Shown here piece after piece: positions 17,849-27,712 of a stretch of 64,000 nt of DNA. The stretch is from assembly GCA_021300575.1 (NCBI GenBank), contig JAJTDM010000010.1, positions 1 through 64,000 of the forward strand, read 5' to 3'. Made by a program: the position numbers and the translations under genes. Each line of letters begins with the position of its first letter. Within the stretch, counting starts at the first letter, position 1. Below the pieces are notes generated by a model. The model was not told the DNA's origin. It searched no databases and saw only the letters and a program-made list of their open reading frames with translations. The DNA comes from Rubrivivax sp. GTDB taxonomy: Bacteria; Pseudomonadota; Gammaproteobacteria; Burkholderiales; Burkholderiaceae_C.

Positions 17849-18655
17849 CTACATCCCCCGGAACAGGTGGGCGTACAGGCGGCTCGCCACCAGCGTCTCG
17901 GGCCGCCCGCGCAGGCTCAGGCGCACCTTGCCGCTGTCCTCGCGCCGCGCAGTGGCGATGAACCGGGCCTGGACCAGGGTGCCGCGGTGCACCTGCCAGA
18001 AGCGCTGGGGGTCGAGCTGGGCGGCCAGGTCGCGCAGCGACATCCGCACCAGCAGCTCGCGCGTGGCGGTGACGACGCGCACGAGCTTGTCGGCCGCCTC
18101 GAAATAGATCACCTCGTCCACGGGCACCAGGTGGACGACCGCGCCCTGCTGCGCCTGGATCACCTCCAGCCGCGGCGCGCGCGCGGCGGGCTCGGCACTG
18201 GCCAGCAGGGCGCGCAGTTGCGCCCAGGTCGCGTCCAGCGTCTCGGCGGGCGCCGCCCCGGCGCGGCGGGCGGCCAGACGCTCGCGCAGGCGCTGCAGGC
18301 TGGCGTCCAGACGCGCCGACTGCACCGGCTTGACGAGGTAGTCCACGGCCTGGGCCTCGAAGGCCTGGACGGCGTACTGGTCGTAGGCCGTGACGAAGAC
18401 GAGCAGCGGGAAGGGGTAGTCGGCAGGCCAGTCCTCGGCCAGCGCCTGGGCCGTCTGCAGGCCGCTGAGCGCGGGCATGCGGATGTCCAGGAAGCAGATG
18501 TCGGGCCGCAGCCGCAGCGCCTGCTCCACGGCCTGCGCGCCGTCCCCCACCGTGGCCACCACCTGGAGCTGGGGCCAGAGCCGCGCCAGGTCGGCCCGCA
18601 GGCTGCTGGCCAGAAGCGGCTCGTCCTCGGCGATCAGCGCCGTCCCGTTCGTCAT
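17849..18655 (-). CDS. LytR/AlgR-type response regulator (REC-LytTR)
   Basis: 268 residues. The receiver (about 5-125) has IAEDEP, the phospho-acceptor Asp in CFLDIRMPALSG, VFVTAYDQYA and YLVKPV. The C-terminal LytTR DNA-binding domain (about 160-265) has DEVIYFEAADKLVRVVT and FWQVHRGTLVQARFI. It overlaps the sensor kinase gene by 4 bases and is its cognate regulator. LytTR proteins bind direct repeats in target promoters. The nearest candidate target is the secreted hydrolase gene upstream, which is a guess from position. Confidence 0.93.
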   Translation of the reverse strand: MTNGTALIAEDEPLLASSLRADLARLWPQLQVVATVGDGAQAVEQALRLRPDICFLDIRMPALSGLQTAQALAEDWPADYPFPLLVFVTAYDQYAVQAFEAQAVDYLVKPVQSARLDASLQRLRERLAARRAGAAPAETLDATWAQLRALLASAEPAARAPRLEVIQAQQGAVVHLVPVDEVIYFEAADKLVRVVTATRELLVRMSLRDLAAQLDPQRFWQVHRGTLVQARFIATARREDSGKVRLSLRGRPETLVASRLYAHLFRGM

Positions 18656-19725
18656 GGGTGCTCCCGGGGCAGGGTGATGGTCGCCAGCGTTCCGCCGGGG
18701 GGAATCGGCAGCGGCTCCAGGGTCAGGGTGGCCGCGGCGCCGTAGCGCGTCTGCAGCCGCTCGCGCACCTGGGTGAGGCCGAAGCCGGCCGCGTCGGGCC
18801 GCACGGGCGCGAGGCCGACGCCGCTGTCGCGCACCCGCAGCCGCAGGTGTCCGCCCTCGAGGCTTGCGCTCACCTCCAGGTGGCCGCCTTCCGGCCGGGG
18901 CTCCAGGCCGTGGCGGATGGCGTTCTCCACCAGGGGTTGCAGCAGCAGCGGCGGCACTGCTTGCCCGGCCAGGGCGGCGGGCAGTTCCAGCCGCACGGTC
19001 AGGCGCGGGCCCATGCGCACCTGCATCAGCGCCAGGTAGTCGCCCAGGCGCTCGAACTCGGCGTGCAGTGGGTGCTCGGCGCTGCGCGAGGCCGCTAGCG
19101 TGGCGCGCAGAAAGCCGATCAGGTGGTCCAGCATGGCCTGCGCCCGGGGGGCGTCGGTGGCGATCAGCACGCGCAGGTTGGCCAGGGTGTTGAACAGCAT
19201 GTGCGGCTCGAGCTGCGACTGCAGCAGCGCGAGCCGGGACTCGCGTGCCTGGTTCTCGAGCGCCTCGCGGTGGCCGCGCTGGTAGAAATAGGCGACGAAT
19301 CCGATGCTGACGGCCGCGGCGCTGGCGAGCAGGGCATAGAAGCGGCGCTGGTCGCGCTGCAGCAGCTCCAGCATCGAGCGGCCCGCCCAGGCGTCGCCGA
19401 CCAGAGTGCCGAGCGTGTAGCCGGCCAAGGTGCCGACGGCCACGAGCAGGGCGGCCCGCCCCGGCGGCGGCCAGTAGCCCGGCGCCTCGGCCCGCAACGG
19501 GCCGCGCAGCAGGTAGCGCACCGGGTCGATCGCGACCCAGATGGCCACGCTGATGGACAGGCTGTAGACGAGCGCGACGGAGAAGCCTTGCTGGCCTGTC
19601 GACGCCCGCGGCGTGAAGGCGAACTGGATGCCCGCGATCGCCAGCGCGACGGCGACGACGATGCCCAGCCGCTGCAGCAGGCCGCGGCCCTCGCCGCGCG
19701 GGATGAGGTGTCGGCTCGGATTCAT
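18652..19725 (-). CDS. LytS-type sensor histidine kinase (His_kinase family)
   Basis: 357 residues. About four N-terminal hydrophobic helices (GIVVAVALAIAGIQF, VYSLSISVAIWVAI, ALLVAVGTLAGYTLG, FYALLASAAAVSIGFVAYFY) are followed by a short coiled coil. The kinase domain of the LytS/YehU class has the phospho-His in LQSQLEPHMLFNTLANL, the ATP-binding N-box LLLQPLVENAIRHGL and GFGLTQVRERL. There is no obvious periplasmic ligand domain, so any signal is probably sensed in or near the membrane. It is cotranscribed with the LytTR regulator. Confidence 0.92.
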   Translation of the reverse strand: MNPSRHLIPRGEGRGLLQRLGIVVAVALAIAGIQFAFTPRASTGQQGFSVALVYSLSISVAIWVAIDPVRYLLRGPLRAEAPGYWPPPGRAALLVAVGTLAGYTLGTLVGDAWAGRSMLELLQRDQRRFYALLASAAAVSIGFVAYFYQRGHREALENQARESRLALLQSQLEPHMLFNTLANLRVLIATDAPRAQAMLDHLIGFLRATLAASRSAEHPLHAEFERLGDYLALMQVRMGPRLTVRLELPAALAGQAVPPLLLQPLVENAIRHGLEPRPEGGHLEVSASLEGGHLRLRVRDSGVGLAPVRPDAAGFGLTQVRERLQTRYGAAATLTLEPLPIPPGGTLATITLPREHP

Positions 19726-19786
19726 GGCTTCAAGCTCCGGCTTGTGCGTGCCGCGGACAGCGCCCCGGCGCAGGACTCAGCGCTCA

Positions 19787-21007
19787 TCACCGCAACTCGC
19801 GCTGGAAGAAGGCGGCCATCGCGTCGAAGGCTGCCCGCCGCTGCGCCGGGTCGAAGCCGGCCTCAGGCCAGCCGCCACGAGTCTGCTTCGCGGCCACCGC
19901 CGCCGCCAGATCGGCTGGCCAAGGACCCAGCAGGTCCATGTGACCGGCGCCGGCCAGGTGTGCGAGGATCTCGCAGCGGGCGCAGTGCAGCAGCAGGCGC
20001 TCGCTGTGGAAGCGGGGCAGCAGCCAGCTGTCGCGTCCGGCGCTGACGACACCGACGGGCAGGCGCACGCGCCGCAGTTGCGCCTCAGGGAACAGCGTGG
20101 CCACGGGCACGGCCACCGTCACTGCGGCGACGCGCGGATCGGGCAGGTCGGTGCTGCCGTCGCGGGCGCCGTGCACGGCCGTCAGCGAAGCCGGCAGGAA
20201 GGTCTCCGGCACGCCCCGGGCGCGCTCGTAGCTCTCGCGCCGGGCTCTTTGCTGCGCCGCGTCGGGCATGCCGGTGAAGCAGAAGCCGGGATCCTCTTCC
20301 ATGTGGGCCTGGCAGTGGCGTACCAGGTCCAGCAGGCGCCACGAGGCCCCGGCCATCACCAGCGCGGTGGCGCCGCCGGCCGACATTCCGTGTACCCCCA
20401 CGCGCTCCAGCGCCAGTTGCGGGCCCCAGGCGGGGTGGGCCGCCAGGGCGTCGAGCGCCCGGGTGATCTCGCCCGGGCGCAGCTTCCAGGACTCAGGTCC
20501 CGCGAGGCTGGTGTCCAGGTGGTTGTCGCCGCGGTGCAGCGGCTGCGCGACAACGAAGCCGGCGCGCGCCAGCGTCGCAGCGAGTTCATGGTCCGCCAGC
20601 GGGCTGCCGCCGGTGCCGTGCGACAGCACCACCACGCGGCGGCGCGTCTGCCCCGCCGGCGGGGGCTGCAGCGGCGCGCCCGGCGCGACGTGCAGCACGA
20701 AAGGCCCCTGCGCGTGGGCCACGGCGGGCTGGGCTGTCGGGTAGACCAGCGTCACGGGCAGGTCGTCCGCCTGCACCTGGGCGAAGCCGACCTGCGCGTG
20801 AGCCGTGGGCAAGGTGGCGCACAGCGCGGTGAGCGCGGACAGCGCGCAGAGCTTGCGTAGCCAGGTGAGGGCGCCAACCCGGCACAGCGCGACCACGTCG
20901 CCGTGGGTTCGCGACGCCGGCGTTCGGCCCGTGACCCCGGGCAGGGGCATCGTGGAATGCGATCGCTTCGCTGTCGGGCGTGATGGGGCGGCGGCGGGCT
21001 GGGGCAT
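19787..21007 (-). CDS. Exported alpha/beta hydrolase (dienelactone-hydrolase / PAF-acetylhydrolase-like)
   Basis: About 406 residues from ATG 21007; starts at 21046, 20950 or a GTG nearer the signal peptide are also possible. The signal peptide is WLRKLCALSALTALCATLPTAHA, with cleavage after AHA. The mature domain has the strand RRVVVLSHGTGGS (oxyanion hole), nucleophile elbow GVHGMSAGGATALVMAG with the catalytic Ser, and a late His in LAGAGHMDLLGPW. Family members hydrolyse ester or lactone substrates; the substrate here is unknown. It lies 61 bases upstream of the LytS gene on the same strand. Confidence 0.83.
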   Translation of the reverse strand: MPQPAAAPSRPTAKRSHSTMPLPGVTGRTPASRTHGDVVALCRVGALTWLRKLCALSALTALCATLPTAHAQVGFAQVQADDLPVTLVYPTAQPAVAHAQGPFVLHVAPGAPLQPPPAGQTRRRVVVLSHGTGGSPLADHELAATLARAGFVVAQPLHRGDNHLDTSLAGPESWKLRPGEITRALDALAAHPAWGPQLALERVGVHGMSAGGATALVMAGASWRLLDLVRHCQAHMEEDPGFCFTGMPDAAQQRARRESYERARGVPETFLPASLTAVHGARDGSTDLPDPRVAAVTVAVPVATLFPEAQLRRVRLPVGVVSAGRDSWLLPRFHSERLLLHCARCEILAHLAGAGHMDLLGPWPADLAAAVAAKQTRGGWPEAGFDPAQRRAAFDAMAAFFQRELR

Positions 21008-21143
21008 GGTGTTCTCGGCGGGCTGTTGGGGGGGTGCGTCGCGCATTTGCGAGCGCTGGCCGGACTTTGCGCCGCGCCGTCGCCTCTGGCCAGCGTCTTG
21101 CGACGAAACGTCGCCAGCCGGCGCGAAACGACGACGCGTGCGC

Positions 21144-22598
21144 CTACCGACGCCAGAACGAGGGTGTCAGCAGCACCAGCACCGACAGCAGTTCCAGGCG
21201 GCCCAGCAGCATGGCCAGGGAGCACACCCATGTCTGGAAGTCGCTCAGGCTGGCGAAGTTCGCAGCAGGGCCCACCTCGCCCAGGCCGGGGCCGATGTTG
21301 TTGACGCAGGCCACCACCGCCGTGAAGGCGGTCACCGGGTCCAGGCCGCTGAACAGCAGCACCATGGTCAAGCCGACGATGGTGGCACCGTAGACCATCA
21401 TGAAGGCCATGACGCCCTGGACGGTGGCGTCACTCACCGTTCGCCCGCCAATGACCACCGGGTTGACCGCCCGGGGGTGCACGATCCGCACCATCTCCCG
21501 GCGCGCCTGGGCCACCAGGATCAGCAGGCGGATCATCTTGATGCCGCCGCCCGTCGACCCCGCACACGTGGCCATGCAGCCCAGCAAGATGATCAGCATG
21601 GGCGCGAACAAGGGCCACTGCGCGTAATCCTGTGAGGCATAGCCCGTGGTCGTGGCGACCGAGACCACGTGGAACGCCGTGTGCCGCAGTGCCACCAGCG
21701 GATCGGGGTAGGTGCCACTGACCACCAGGTAGGCCACGATCAAGGCAATGCTGCCCAGCAGCATGAGGTAGAACGCCCGCGCTTCCACACTGCGCCACAG
21801 GGGGGCCAGAGAACGGGCGCGCCAGGCGACGAAGTACAGCGTCAGGCTCACCCCCGACAACAGCATGAACACGATGGCCACGGCCTCGATGAGAGGAGAG
21901 TTCCAGTGCCCGAAGCTCGCGTCGTACGAGGAAAACCCGCCCAGGCTGACGGTGCTGCACATGTGCAGGAAGGCATCGACCCAGCTCATGCCTGCCCAGC
22001 GGTAGGCCAGGGTGCAGGCCACGGCCAGCAGCGCATAGGCCACCCAGATCGCCCGGGCGGTGTCGGCAATGCGCGGGGTGAGCTTCTGGTCTTTCATGGG
22101 CCCGGCCGTCTCAGCCCGGAACAACTGGCTGCCGCCCACCCCCAGCAAGGGCAGGATGGCGACCGCCAAGACGATGATGCCCAGGCCCCCCACCAGCATC
22201 ATGAAGCAGCGCCATACGTTCACCGACAAAGGCATGGTGTCCAGCCCCGTGAAGACCGTGGCCCCCGTGGCCGTGAAGGCTGACATGGCCTCGAAGTACG
22301 CGTCGGTGACGCTGAGATCGGGCAAGGCCAGCAGCAGCGGCAGTGCCCCAAAGGCCGGCAGCACCAGCCAGGTCAGCCCCACCAGCAGAAAGCCGTCCCG
22401 CGGCTGAAGCTCCCGGCGGAAGCGTCGCGTGGCCAGGCTCATGACGACGCCCAGCACAAAGGTCAAGCCCATCGCCGTGGCAAATGCCCCTTCCGCGGGA
22501 TCGCTTCCCGTGAGGGCGAAAGCCAGCGGCACGGCCATCAGCAGCGAGAAGATCAGCACCATGCGCCCGACCAGCGCAACGACGGCAAGCGCACCCAT
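21144..22598 (-). CDS. trkH: Trk potassium uptake system, membrane subunit
   Basis: 484 residues with about ten hydrophobic segments. It carries the four-repeat pore-loop pattern of TrkH: TATGATVFTGLD, CSTVSLGGFSSYDAS, VSVATTTGYASQDY and NNIGPGLGEVG, each with the selectivity-filter glycine. GSTGGGIKMIR is also typical. TrkH conducts K+ across the inner membrane when gated by TrkA, which is encoded 23 bases upstream on the same strand. The C-terminus (LLTPSFWRR) is normal, so the gene looks intact. Confidence 0.96.
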   Translation of the reverse strand: MGALAVVALVGRMVLIFSLLMAVPLAFALTGSDPAEGAFATAMGLTFVLGVVMSLATRRFRRELQPRDGFLLVGLTWLVLPAFGALPLLLALPDLSVTDAYFEAMSAFTATGATVFTGLDTMPLSVNVWRCFMMLVGGLGIIVLAVAILPLLGVGGSQLFRAETAGPMKDQKLTPRIADTARAIWVAYALLAVACTLAYRWAGMSWVDAFLHMCSTVSLGGFSSYDASFGHWNSPLIEAVAIVFMLLSGVSLTLYFVAWRARSLAPLWRSVEARAFYLMLLGSIALIVAYLVVSGTYPDPLVALRHTAFHVVSVATTTGYASQDYAQWPLFAPMLIILLGCMATCAGSTGGGIKMIRLLILVAQARREMVRIVHPRAVNPVVIGGRTVSDATVQGVMAFMMVYGATIVGLTMVLLFSGLDPVTAFTAVVACVNNIGPGLGEVGPAANFASLSDFQTWVCSLAMLLGRLELLSVLVLLTPSFWRR

Positions 22599-22621
22599 GT
22601 GAATTCGCTGCTGCAGGCGCC

Positions 22622-24046
22622 TCAGAAGAAGGTGGCCGACACCTGGAACAGCTTCTCGACCTGCCGCACCATGCGCTTGTTCGGCACGAACACGATGACG
22701 TGGTCGTTGGGTTCGATCACGGTGTCGTGGTGGGCCATCAGCACCTGGGGCTGGGCGTCCTCGCCAGCTTCGGTGCCATCGGGCCGGTGCAGGCCGCGCA
22801 CGATGGCGCCCACCTGCGCGCCCGGCGGCAGGCCGATCTCCTCCACGCGCCGGCCGGCCATGCGGCAGGTCTTGCGGTCCCCGCGCACGATGCCTTCCAG
22901 CGCCTCGGCCGCACCCCGGCGCAGCGAGTGCACGGCTTCCACGTCGCCGCGGCGCACATAGGCCAGCAACTCGCCGATCACCGTCTGGCTGGGCGAGATG
23001 GCGATGTCGATCTGTGTGCCCTGCACCAGCTCGGCATAGGCCTTGCGGTTGATGAGCGCCAGCACCCGGCGCGCACCCATCTTCTTGGCCAGCAGACAGG
23101 CCAGGATGTTGTCCTCATCGTCACTGGTCAGCGCCACGAACAGGTCCATGTCCTGCACGTTCTCCTCGCCCATCAGCTCCTCGTCGGTGGAATCACCATG
23201 CAGCACCAGCACGTCCGAGGGCAGCTGGGAGGCGAGATAGTCGCAGCGCGGACGGAGGGCCTCGATGATCTTGACCTGCAACTCGTCCTTCACCTGGCGC
23301 GCCAGGCGCAGGCCCACCTTGCCGCCGCCCGCGATCATCAGGCGCTTGACCGGGCGATCGCGCTCGCGCAAGGCCCCCAGCACGGTGCCGATGTGCTGCT
23401 TGGCCGCGAGGACGAAGACCTCATCGCCGGGCTCGATGCGGGTGCGCCCATCCAGGTCGGTCAGCGCCTGGTCCAGGCGGTAGATGGCCACGATGCGCAT
23501 CTCGGCACTCGGCACCAGCGCCGGAATCTCCGCGAGGCTGTGGCGCACCAGCGGGCCGCCCGCCACGGCCCGCACCGCGATCAGGCTGACGAGTCCCTGG
23601 GCAAACTCCAGCACCTGCAGAGCCTCCGGGTGCTGCACCAGTTGGCCGATGTAGCGTGTGACGCTCTCCTCGGGGCAGATCACCCGGTCCACGGCAAAAC
23701 CGGTGGCCTTGTCCATCATGGGTGAGCCGTCCTCGAACTCTGGCGAGCGCAGGCGGGCGATGGTGGTGGGCACGTTGAAGCGGTCGTGCGCCACCTTGCA
23801 GGCCACGAGGTTGGTCTCGTCCATCGGCGCGCAGGCGATGAACAGGTCGGCGTCGCCGATGCCGGCCTCCTCCAGCACCGAGGGCTGGATGCCATTGCCC
23901 GGCACACCACGCAGGTCCAGCCGGTCCTGCAGCGCGCGCAGGCGCTGCGGGTCGGTGTCGATGACGGTGATGTCGTTGCGCTCCGAGGCCAGGCTCTCGG
24001 CCACGCTCTCACCCACCCGGCCGGCGCCGAGGATGACGATGTTCAC
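22622..24046 (-). CDS. trkA: Trk potassium uptake system, NAD-binding regulatory subunit
   Basis: 474 residues from GTG 24046; the 578-residue track ORF starts too early and reads through the upstream gene out of frame. There are two tandem RCK halves, each with a Rossmann domain and a TrkA_C domain. The first opens [30 protein letters not shown]; the second opens [18 protein letters not shown] near residue 240. The GTG overlaps the stop of the VOC gene by 4 bases (GTGA). TrkA binds nucleotide and gates TrkH at the inner face of the membrane. Confidence 0.95.
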   Translation of the reverse strand: MNIVILGAGRVGESVAESLASERNDITVIDTDPQRLRALQDRLDLRGVPGNGIQPSVLEEAGIGDADLFIACAPMDETNLVACKVAHDRFNVPTTIARLRSPEFEDGSPMMDKATGFAVDRVICPEESVTRYIGQLVQHPEALQVLEFAQGLVSLIAVRAVAGGPLVRHSLAEIPALVPSAEMRIVAIYRLDQALTDLDGRTRIEPGDEVFVLAAKQHIGTVLGALRERDRPVKRLMIAGGGKVGLRLARQVKDELQVKIIEALRPRCDYLASQLPSDVLVLHGDSTDEELMGEENVQDMDLFVALTSDDEDNILACLLAKKMGARRVLALINRKAYAELVQGTQIDIAISPSQTVIGELLAYVRRGDVEAVHSLRRGAAEALEGIVRGDRKTCRMAGRRVEEIGLPPGAQVGAIVRGLHRPDGTEAGEDAQPQVLMAHHDTVIEPNDHVIVFVPNKRMVRQVEKLFQVSATFF

Positions 24047-24480
24047 TGCTTGGCGAAGAGTTGGCCCAGATCGGCGAAGGCCTTGAACTCCAGGGCGTTG
24101 CCGGAGGGGTCGAGGAAGAAGAACGTGGCCTGCTCGCCGGCCTGACCCTTGAAACGCACGTGCGGCTCGATGATGAATTGGGTACCCACAGCGGTGAGCT
24201 TGTCCGCCAGCGCCTGCCACTCGGCCATGGGCAGCACCACGCCGAAGTGCCGCACGGGCACGGCATCGCCGTCCACGGCAGAGGTGGCGGCGAGGTGACA
24301 CTCCTGCGGCGCCAGATGCGCCACCACCTGGTGGCCGAAGAGGTCGAAGTCGATCCACTCGGGCGAACTGCGCCCCTCAGGACAGCCCAGCAGATCGCCA
24401 TAGAAGCCGCGCGCGACCTCCAGGTCATGCACGGGGAAGGCCAGGTGAAACGGGCGGGGGGTGGCGGCAGCAGTGTTCAA
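24043..24480 (-). CDS. VOC-superfamily (glyoxalase/dioxygenase-like) protein
   Basis: About 145 residues from TTG 24480, which has a GGAGAA ribosome-binding site 8 bases upstream; ATG 24501 lacks one. The two beta-alpha-beta-beta-beta modules of the VOC fold show metal-ligand candidates: His in [23 protein letters not shown], His in [10 protein letters not shown], and Glu in [15 protein letters not shown]. Annotators often call such proteins glyoxalase or bleomycin resistance; the substrate is unknown. Its stop overlaps the trkA start by 4 bases, an odd pairing with potassium uptake. Confidence 0.82.
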   Translation of the reverse strand: MNTAAATPRPFHLAFPVHDLEVARGFYGDLLGCPEGRSSPEWIDFDLFGHQVVAHLAPQECHLAATSAVDGDAVPVRHFGVVLPMAEWQALADKLTAVGTQFIIEPHVRFKGQAGEQATFFFLDPSGNALEFKAFADLGQLFAKQ

Positions 24481-24698
24481 GCGAGTTCTCCATGTCTGCA
24501 TGACGGGCCCGCGCCCAGGGCCGAAGCGCCACACAAACCATCACTGGCGGGGGGGCGAGGGGGCTGAGGGCGTCGATCTTGGGCGGGCCGCGTCCGGCTC
24601 AAGCCGGGATTTTGCGCTCACTGGCCCCAAGAGAGCTCGACAACCCTGGTCGCACGATGCCAGGGCACACCCTGCTGACAGAATCCGCCGCTGCTCCC

Positions 24699-26687
24699 AT
24701 GAACTTCACCACCCCGCCCCGCGTGCTGTCGATCATCCCGCCGATGACGCAGCTGAACACGCCCTACCCCTCCACGGCCTACCTCACGGGGTTTCTGCGC
24801 TCGCGCGGCATGCAGGCGGCGCAGGCCGACCTGGCGCTGGGCCTGGTGCTGGAACTGCTGAGCGCCCGAGGCCTGCGGGAGATCCATGCCGCGGTGCAGT
24901 CACTGCCCGATGCACAGCGCAACGCGCGGGTGCAGGCCTTCAGCGCGCAGTTCGAGCGCTACGCCGCCACCATCACCCCCACCATCGCCTTCCTGCAAGG
25001 GCGCGACGCCACGCTGGCGCACCGCATCGCCAGCCGGCAGTTCCTGCCCGAGGGCGAACGCTTCGCCTCGCTGGACGCCTACGTCGACCCCGACGACCCC
25101 GAAGGCGAACACGGTGGCGACCCGCTGGCCTGGGCCTTCGGCGCGCTGGGCCAGCAAGACCGCGCCCGGCACCTGGCCACGCTCTACCTCAACGACCTGG
25201 CCGACGTGGTGCGCGACGCAGTGGACACGCGCTTCGAGTTCGTGCGCTACGCCGAAAGCCTGGCCATGAGCCAGCCGAGCTTCGACCCGCTGGCGCAGGC
25301 GCTGGCCGCGCCCCTGAACCTGGTGGACCGCACGCTGGAGCGCCTGACGCGCAAGGCCCTGGCGCAGCACCAGCCCACGGTGGTGCTGCTGTCGGTGCCT
25401 TTTCCCGGCGCCGTCTATGGGGCGCTGCGCATCGCGCAGGCCGTCAAGGCCCTCCATGCCGACCACCCGGATGTCCGAATCGCCCTGGGCGGCGGCTACG
25501 TCAACACCGAGCTGCGCGAGCTGGCCGAGCCGCGCCTGTTCGACTTTGTCGATGCCGTGACGCTGGACGCGGGTGAGCGCCCGCTGCTCGCGCTGCTGGA
25601 GCACTGGCATGGCACGCGTTCACGTAGCCGGCTGGTGCGCACCTTCGTGCGCGACGAAGTGCGCGACGGAGCGAACGACGACACATGCGACAAAGCGGGC
25701 ACGGTCCGCTACCTGAACTTCGCCGAGGCCGACATCCCCTTCGAGGCCGTGGGCACGCCCACCTGGGACGGCCTGCCCCTGCAGCGCTACCTTTCGCTGC
25801 TGGACATGCTCAACCCCATGCACCGGCTGTGGTCCGACGGGCGCTGGAACAAGCTCACCGTCGCCCACGGCTGCTACTGGAAGAAGTGCAGCTTCTGCGA
25901 CGTGAGCCTGGACTACATCTCGCGCTTTGACGCAGCTTCAGCCCAGACCCTGGCCGACCGCATCGAGGCCATCGTGGCCGAGACCGGACAGACCGGCTTT
26001 CACTTCGTGGACGAGGCTGCGCCGCCCAAGTCGCTCAAGGCCCTGGCCCAGGAGCTCCAACGCCGGCAACTCGCCATCAGCTGGTGGGGCAACGTGCGTT
26101 TCGAGAAGACCTTCACGCCCGAGCTGTGTCTGGAGCTGGCCGACAGCGGCTGCATCGCCATCTCCGGCGGGCTGGAGGTGGCCTCGGACCGGTTGCTCAA
26201 GCTGATGAAGAAGGGCGTGTCGGTGGAGCAGGTGGCGCGCGTGACCAAGGCCTTCACCGACGCGGGCATCCTGGTGCACGCCTACCTGATGTACGGCTTT
26301 CCCACCCAGACCGTGCAGGACACGGTGGACGCGCTGGAGTACGTGCGCCAGCTGTTCGAGAACGGCTGCATCCAGTCCGGCTTCTTCCACCGCTTCGCCT
26401 GCACCGTGCACTCCCCCGTGGGCCAGCGGCCGCAGGACTACGGCGTGACGCTGCAGCCCCTGCCGCCGGGCGCCTTCGCCAGGAACGACATCGGCTTCAT
26501 CGACCCCACCGGCACCGACCACGACACGCTCGGCGTGGCGCTGAAGAAGGCCCTGTACAACTACATGCACGGCATCGGGCTGGAAGAGGACGTGCGCAGC
26601 TGGTTCAGCGGCCGGGTGCCGCGCACCACGGTGCACAAGCACCGTATCGCGCGGGCGCTGGCACACTCAGGCGACCGCGGCCGGTAG
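24699..26687 (+). CDS. Cobalamin-binding-domain radical SAM protein
   Basis: 662 residues from ATG 24699 (ATG 24657 or track start 24579 possible). The N-terminal half, through a B12-binding-like region (VVLLSVPFPGAVYGALRIAQAV, IALGGGYVNTELREL), leads to a radical SAM core. The cluster motif there is HGCYWKKCSFCDVSLDY, a C-x4-C-x2-C spacing instead of the usual C-x3-C-x2-C. Later core elements are FVDEAAPPKSLKAL, ISGGLEVASDRLLKLMKKG and YLMYGFPTQTVQDT, the usual radical SAM strands. The reaction is unknown; relatives are methyltransferases or ring-forming enzymes. It stands alone on the plus strand, divergent from the trk/VOC genes. Confidence 0.85.
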   Translation: MNFTTPPRVLSIIPPMTQLNTPYPSTAYLTGFLRSRGMQAAQADLALGLVLELLSARGLREIHAAVQSLPDAQRNARVQAFSAQFERYAATITPTIAFLQGRDATLAHRIASRQFLPEGERFASLDAYVDPDDPEGEHGGDPLAWAFGALGQQDRARHLATLYLNDLADVVRDAVDTRFEFVRYAESLAMSQPSFDPLAQALAAPLNLVDRTLERLTRKALAQHQPTVVLLSVPFPGAVYGALRIAQAVKALHADHPDVRIALGGGYVNTELRELAEPRLFDFVDAVTLDAGERPLLALLEHWHGTRSRSRLVRTFVRDEVRDGANDDTCDKAGTVRYLNFAEADIPFEAVGTPTWDGLPLQRYLSLLDMLNPMHRLWSDGRWNKLTVAHGCYWKKCSFCDVSLDYISRFDAASAQTLADRIEAIVAETGQTGFHFVDEAAPPKSLKALAQELQRRQLAISWWGNVRFEKTFTPELCLELADSGCIAISGGLEVASDRLLKLMKKGVSVEQVARVTKAFTDAGILVHAYLMYGFPTQTVQDTVDALEYVRQLFENGCIQSGFFHRFACTVHSPVGQRPQDYGVTLQPLPPGAFARNDIGFIDPTGTDHDTLGVALKKALYNYMHGIGLEEDVRSWFSGRVPRTTVHKHRIARALAHSGDRGR

Positions 26688-26828
26688 GCGAGCAGGGGCC
26701 GACAGCGGCCGACAGCGTCGACCCTGGCCGGGCTTCAGTGTTCACCCGGTAGGCAGCGATCTCAGGTCTGGCCATACTCAGGCCTTGGGCGCCGCCCAAA
26801 CCCATCCAAGAAACGAAGGAGACCTCTC

Positions 26829-27662
26829 ATGAAGCAGCACCGCATCACCACCAGCGACGGCGTGGGCCTGAACGTGTTGGAGGCCGGCAGCGGCCGACCG
26901 CTGGTGCTCATCCCCGGCTGGTCGCAGGCCGCCGAGCAGTTCAAGTTCCAGATCGAGGGCCTGGCGGACCGCTACCGCGTGATCGCCATCGACATGCGCG
27001 GCCACGGCGACTCCGACAAGCCCGCCCACGGCTACCGCATCCAGCGCCTGGCCAAGGACGTGTGGGACGCGCTGCGAGCGCTGGACGTCAGCAACGTCAC
27101 CATCCTCGGCCACAGCATGGGCTGCTCGGTGCTGTGGTGCTACTTCGACCTCTTCGGCGCGGAGCGCATCGGCAAGTTCGTGTTCTGTGACGAACCGCCC
27201 TTCCTCACCTCCAACCCCGCCTGGGGCGAGGACGAACTGACCAACGCCGGCGCCATCTTCAGCCCCGAGGCCGTCACCGGCACGGCCAACGCGCTGGCCG
27301 GGCCCGACGGGGTGGCCACCTCGCAGGGCTTCGTGGGCGGCATGGTCACCTCGGCCATGCCCAAGGAGCAACTGCAGTGGATGATCGATTGCAACCTCAA
27401 GTTCCCGCGCGACAAGGCGGCTGCCCTCATCTACAACCACTGCCATCAGGATTGGCGCGACGTGATGCCGCGCATCAACGTGCCCACGCTCTACATCGGC
27501 GGCCGCGTCAGCCTGGTGCCTTGGAAGAGCGTGGCCTGGGCGGCCTCGCAGACGCCGGGGGCCCGGGTCGAGATTTTCGAGGAGGCCGAGGGTGGGCAGC
27601 ACTTCATGTTCGTGGAGAACCCGGCCAAGTTCAACCGCATCCTGGCCGACTTCATGGGCTGA
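26829..27662 (+). CDS. Alpha/beta hydrolase
   Basis: 277 residues with a strong ribosome-binding site (AAGGAGA) before ATG 26829. The fold shows the oxyanion region LVLIPGWSQAAEQF, the strand VIAIDMRGHGDSDKP, the nucleophile elbow ILGHSMGCSVLW with the catalytic Ser, and the His in EGGQHFMFVENPAKF. It resembles cofactor-free haloperoxidase/esterase-type cytosolic hydrolases. There is no signal peptide. The cupin gene follows after 50 bases and may be cotranscribed. The substrate cannot be told from the sequence. Confidence 0.9.
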   Translation: MKQHRITTSDGVGLNVLEAGSGRPLVLIPGWSQAAEQFKFQIEGLADRYRVIAIDMRGHGDSDKPAHGYRIQRLAKDVWDALRALDVSNVTILGHSMGCSVLWCYFDLFGAERIGKFVFCDEPPFLTSNPAWGEDELTNAGAIFSPEAVTGTANALAGPDGVATSQGFVGGMVTSAMPKEQLQWMIDCNLKFPRDKAAALIYNHCHQDWRDVMPRINVPTLYIGGRVSLVPWKSVAWAASQTPGARVEIFEEAEGGQHFMFVENPAKFNRILADFMG

Positions 27663-27712
27663 GGACAGCCCATTGCGAAACCCCTTACACAACACGCCGT
27701 CCCGGAGAGCCC

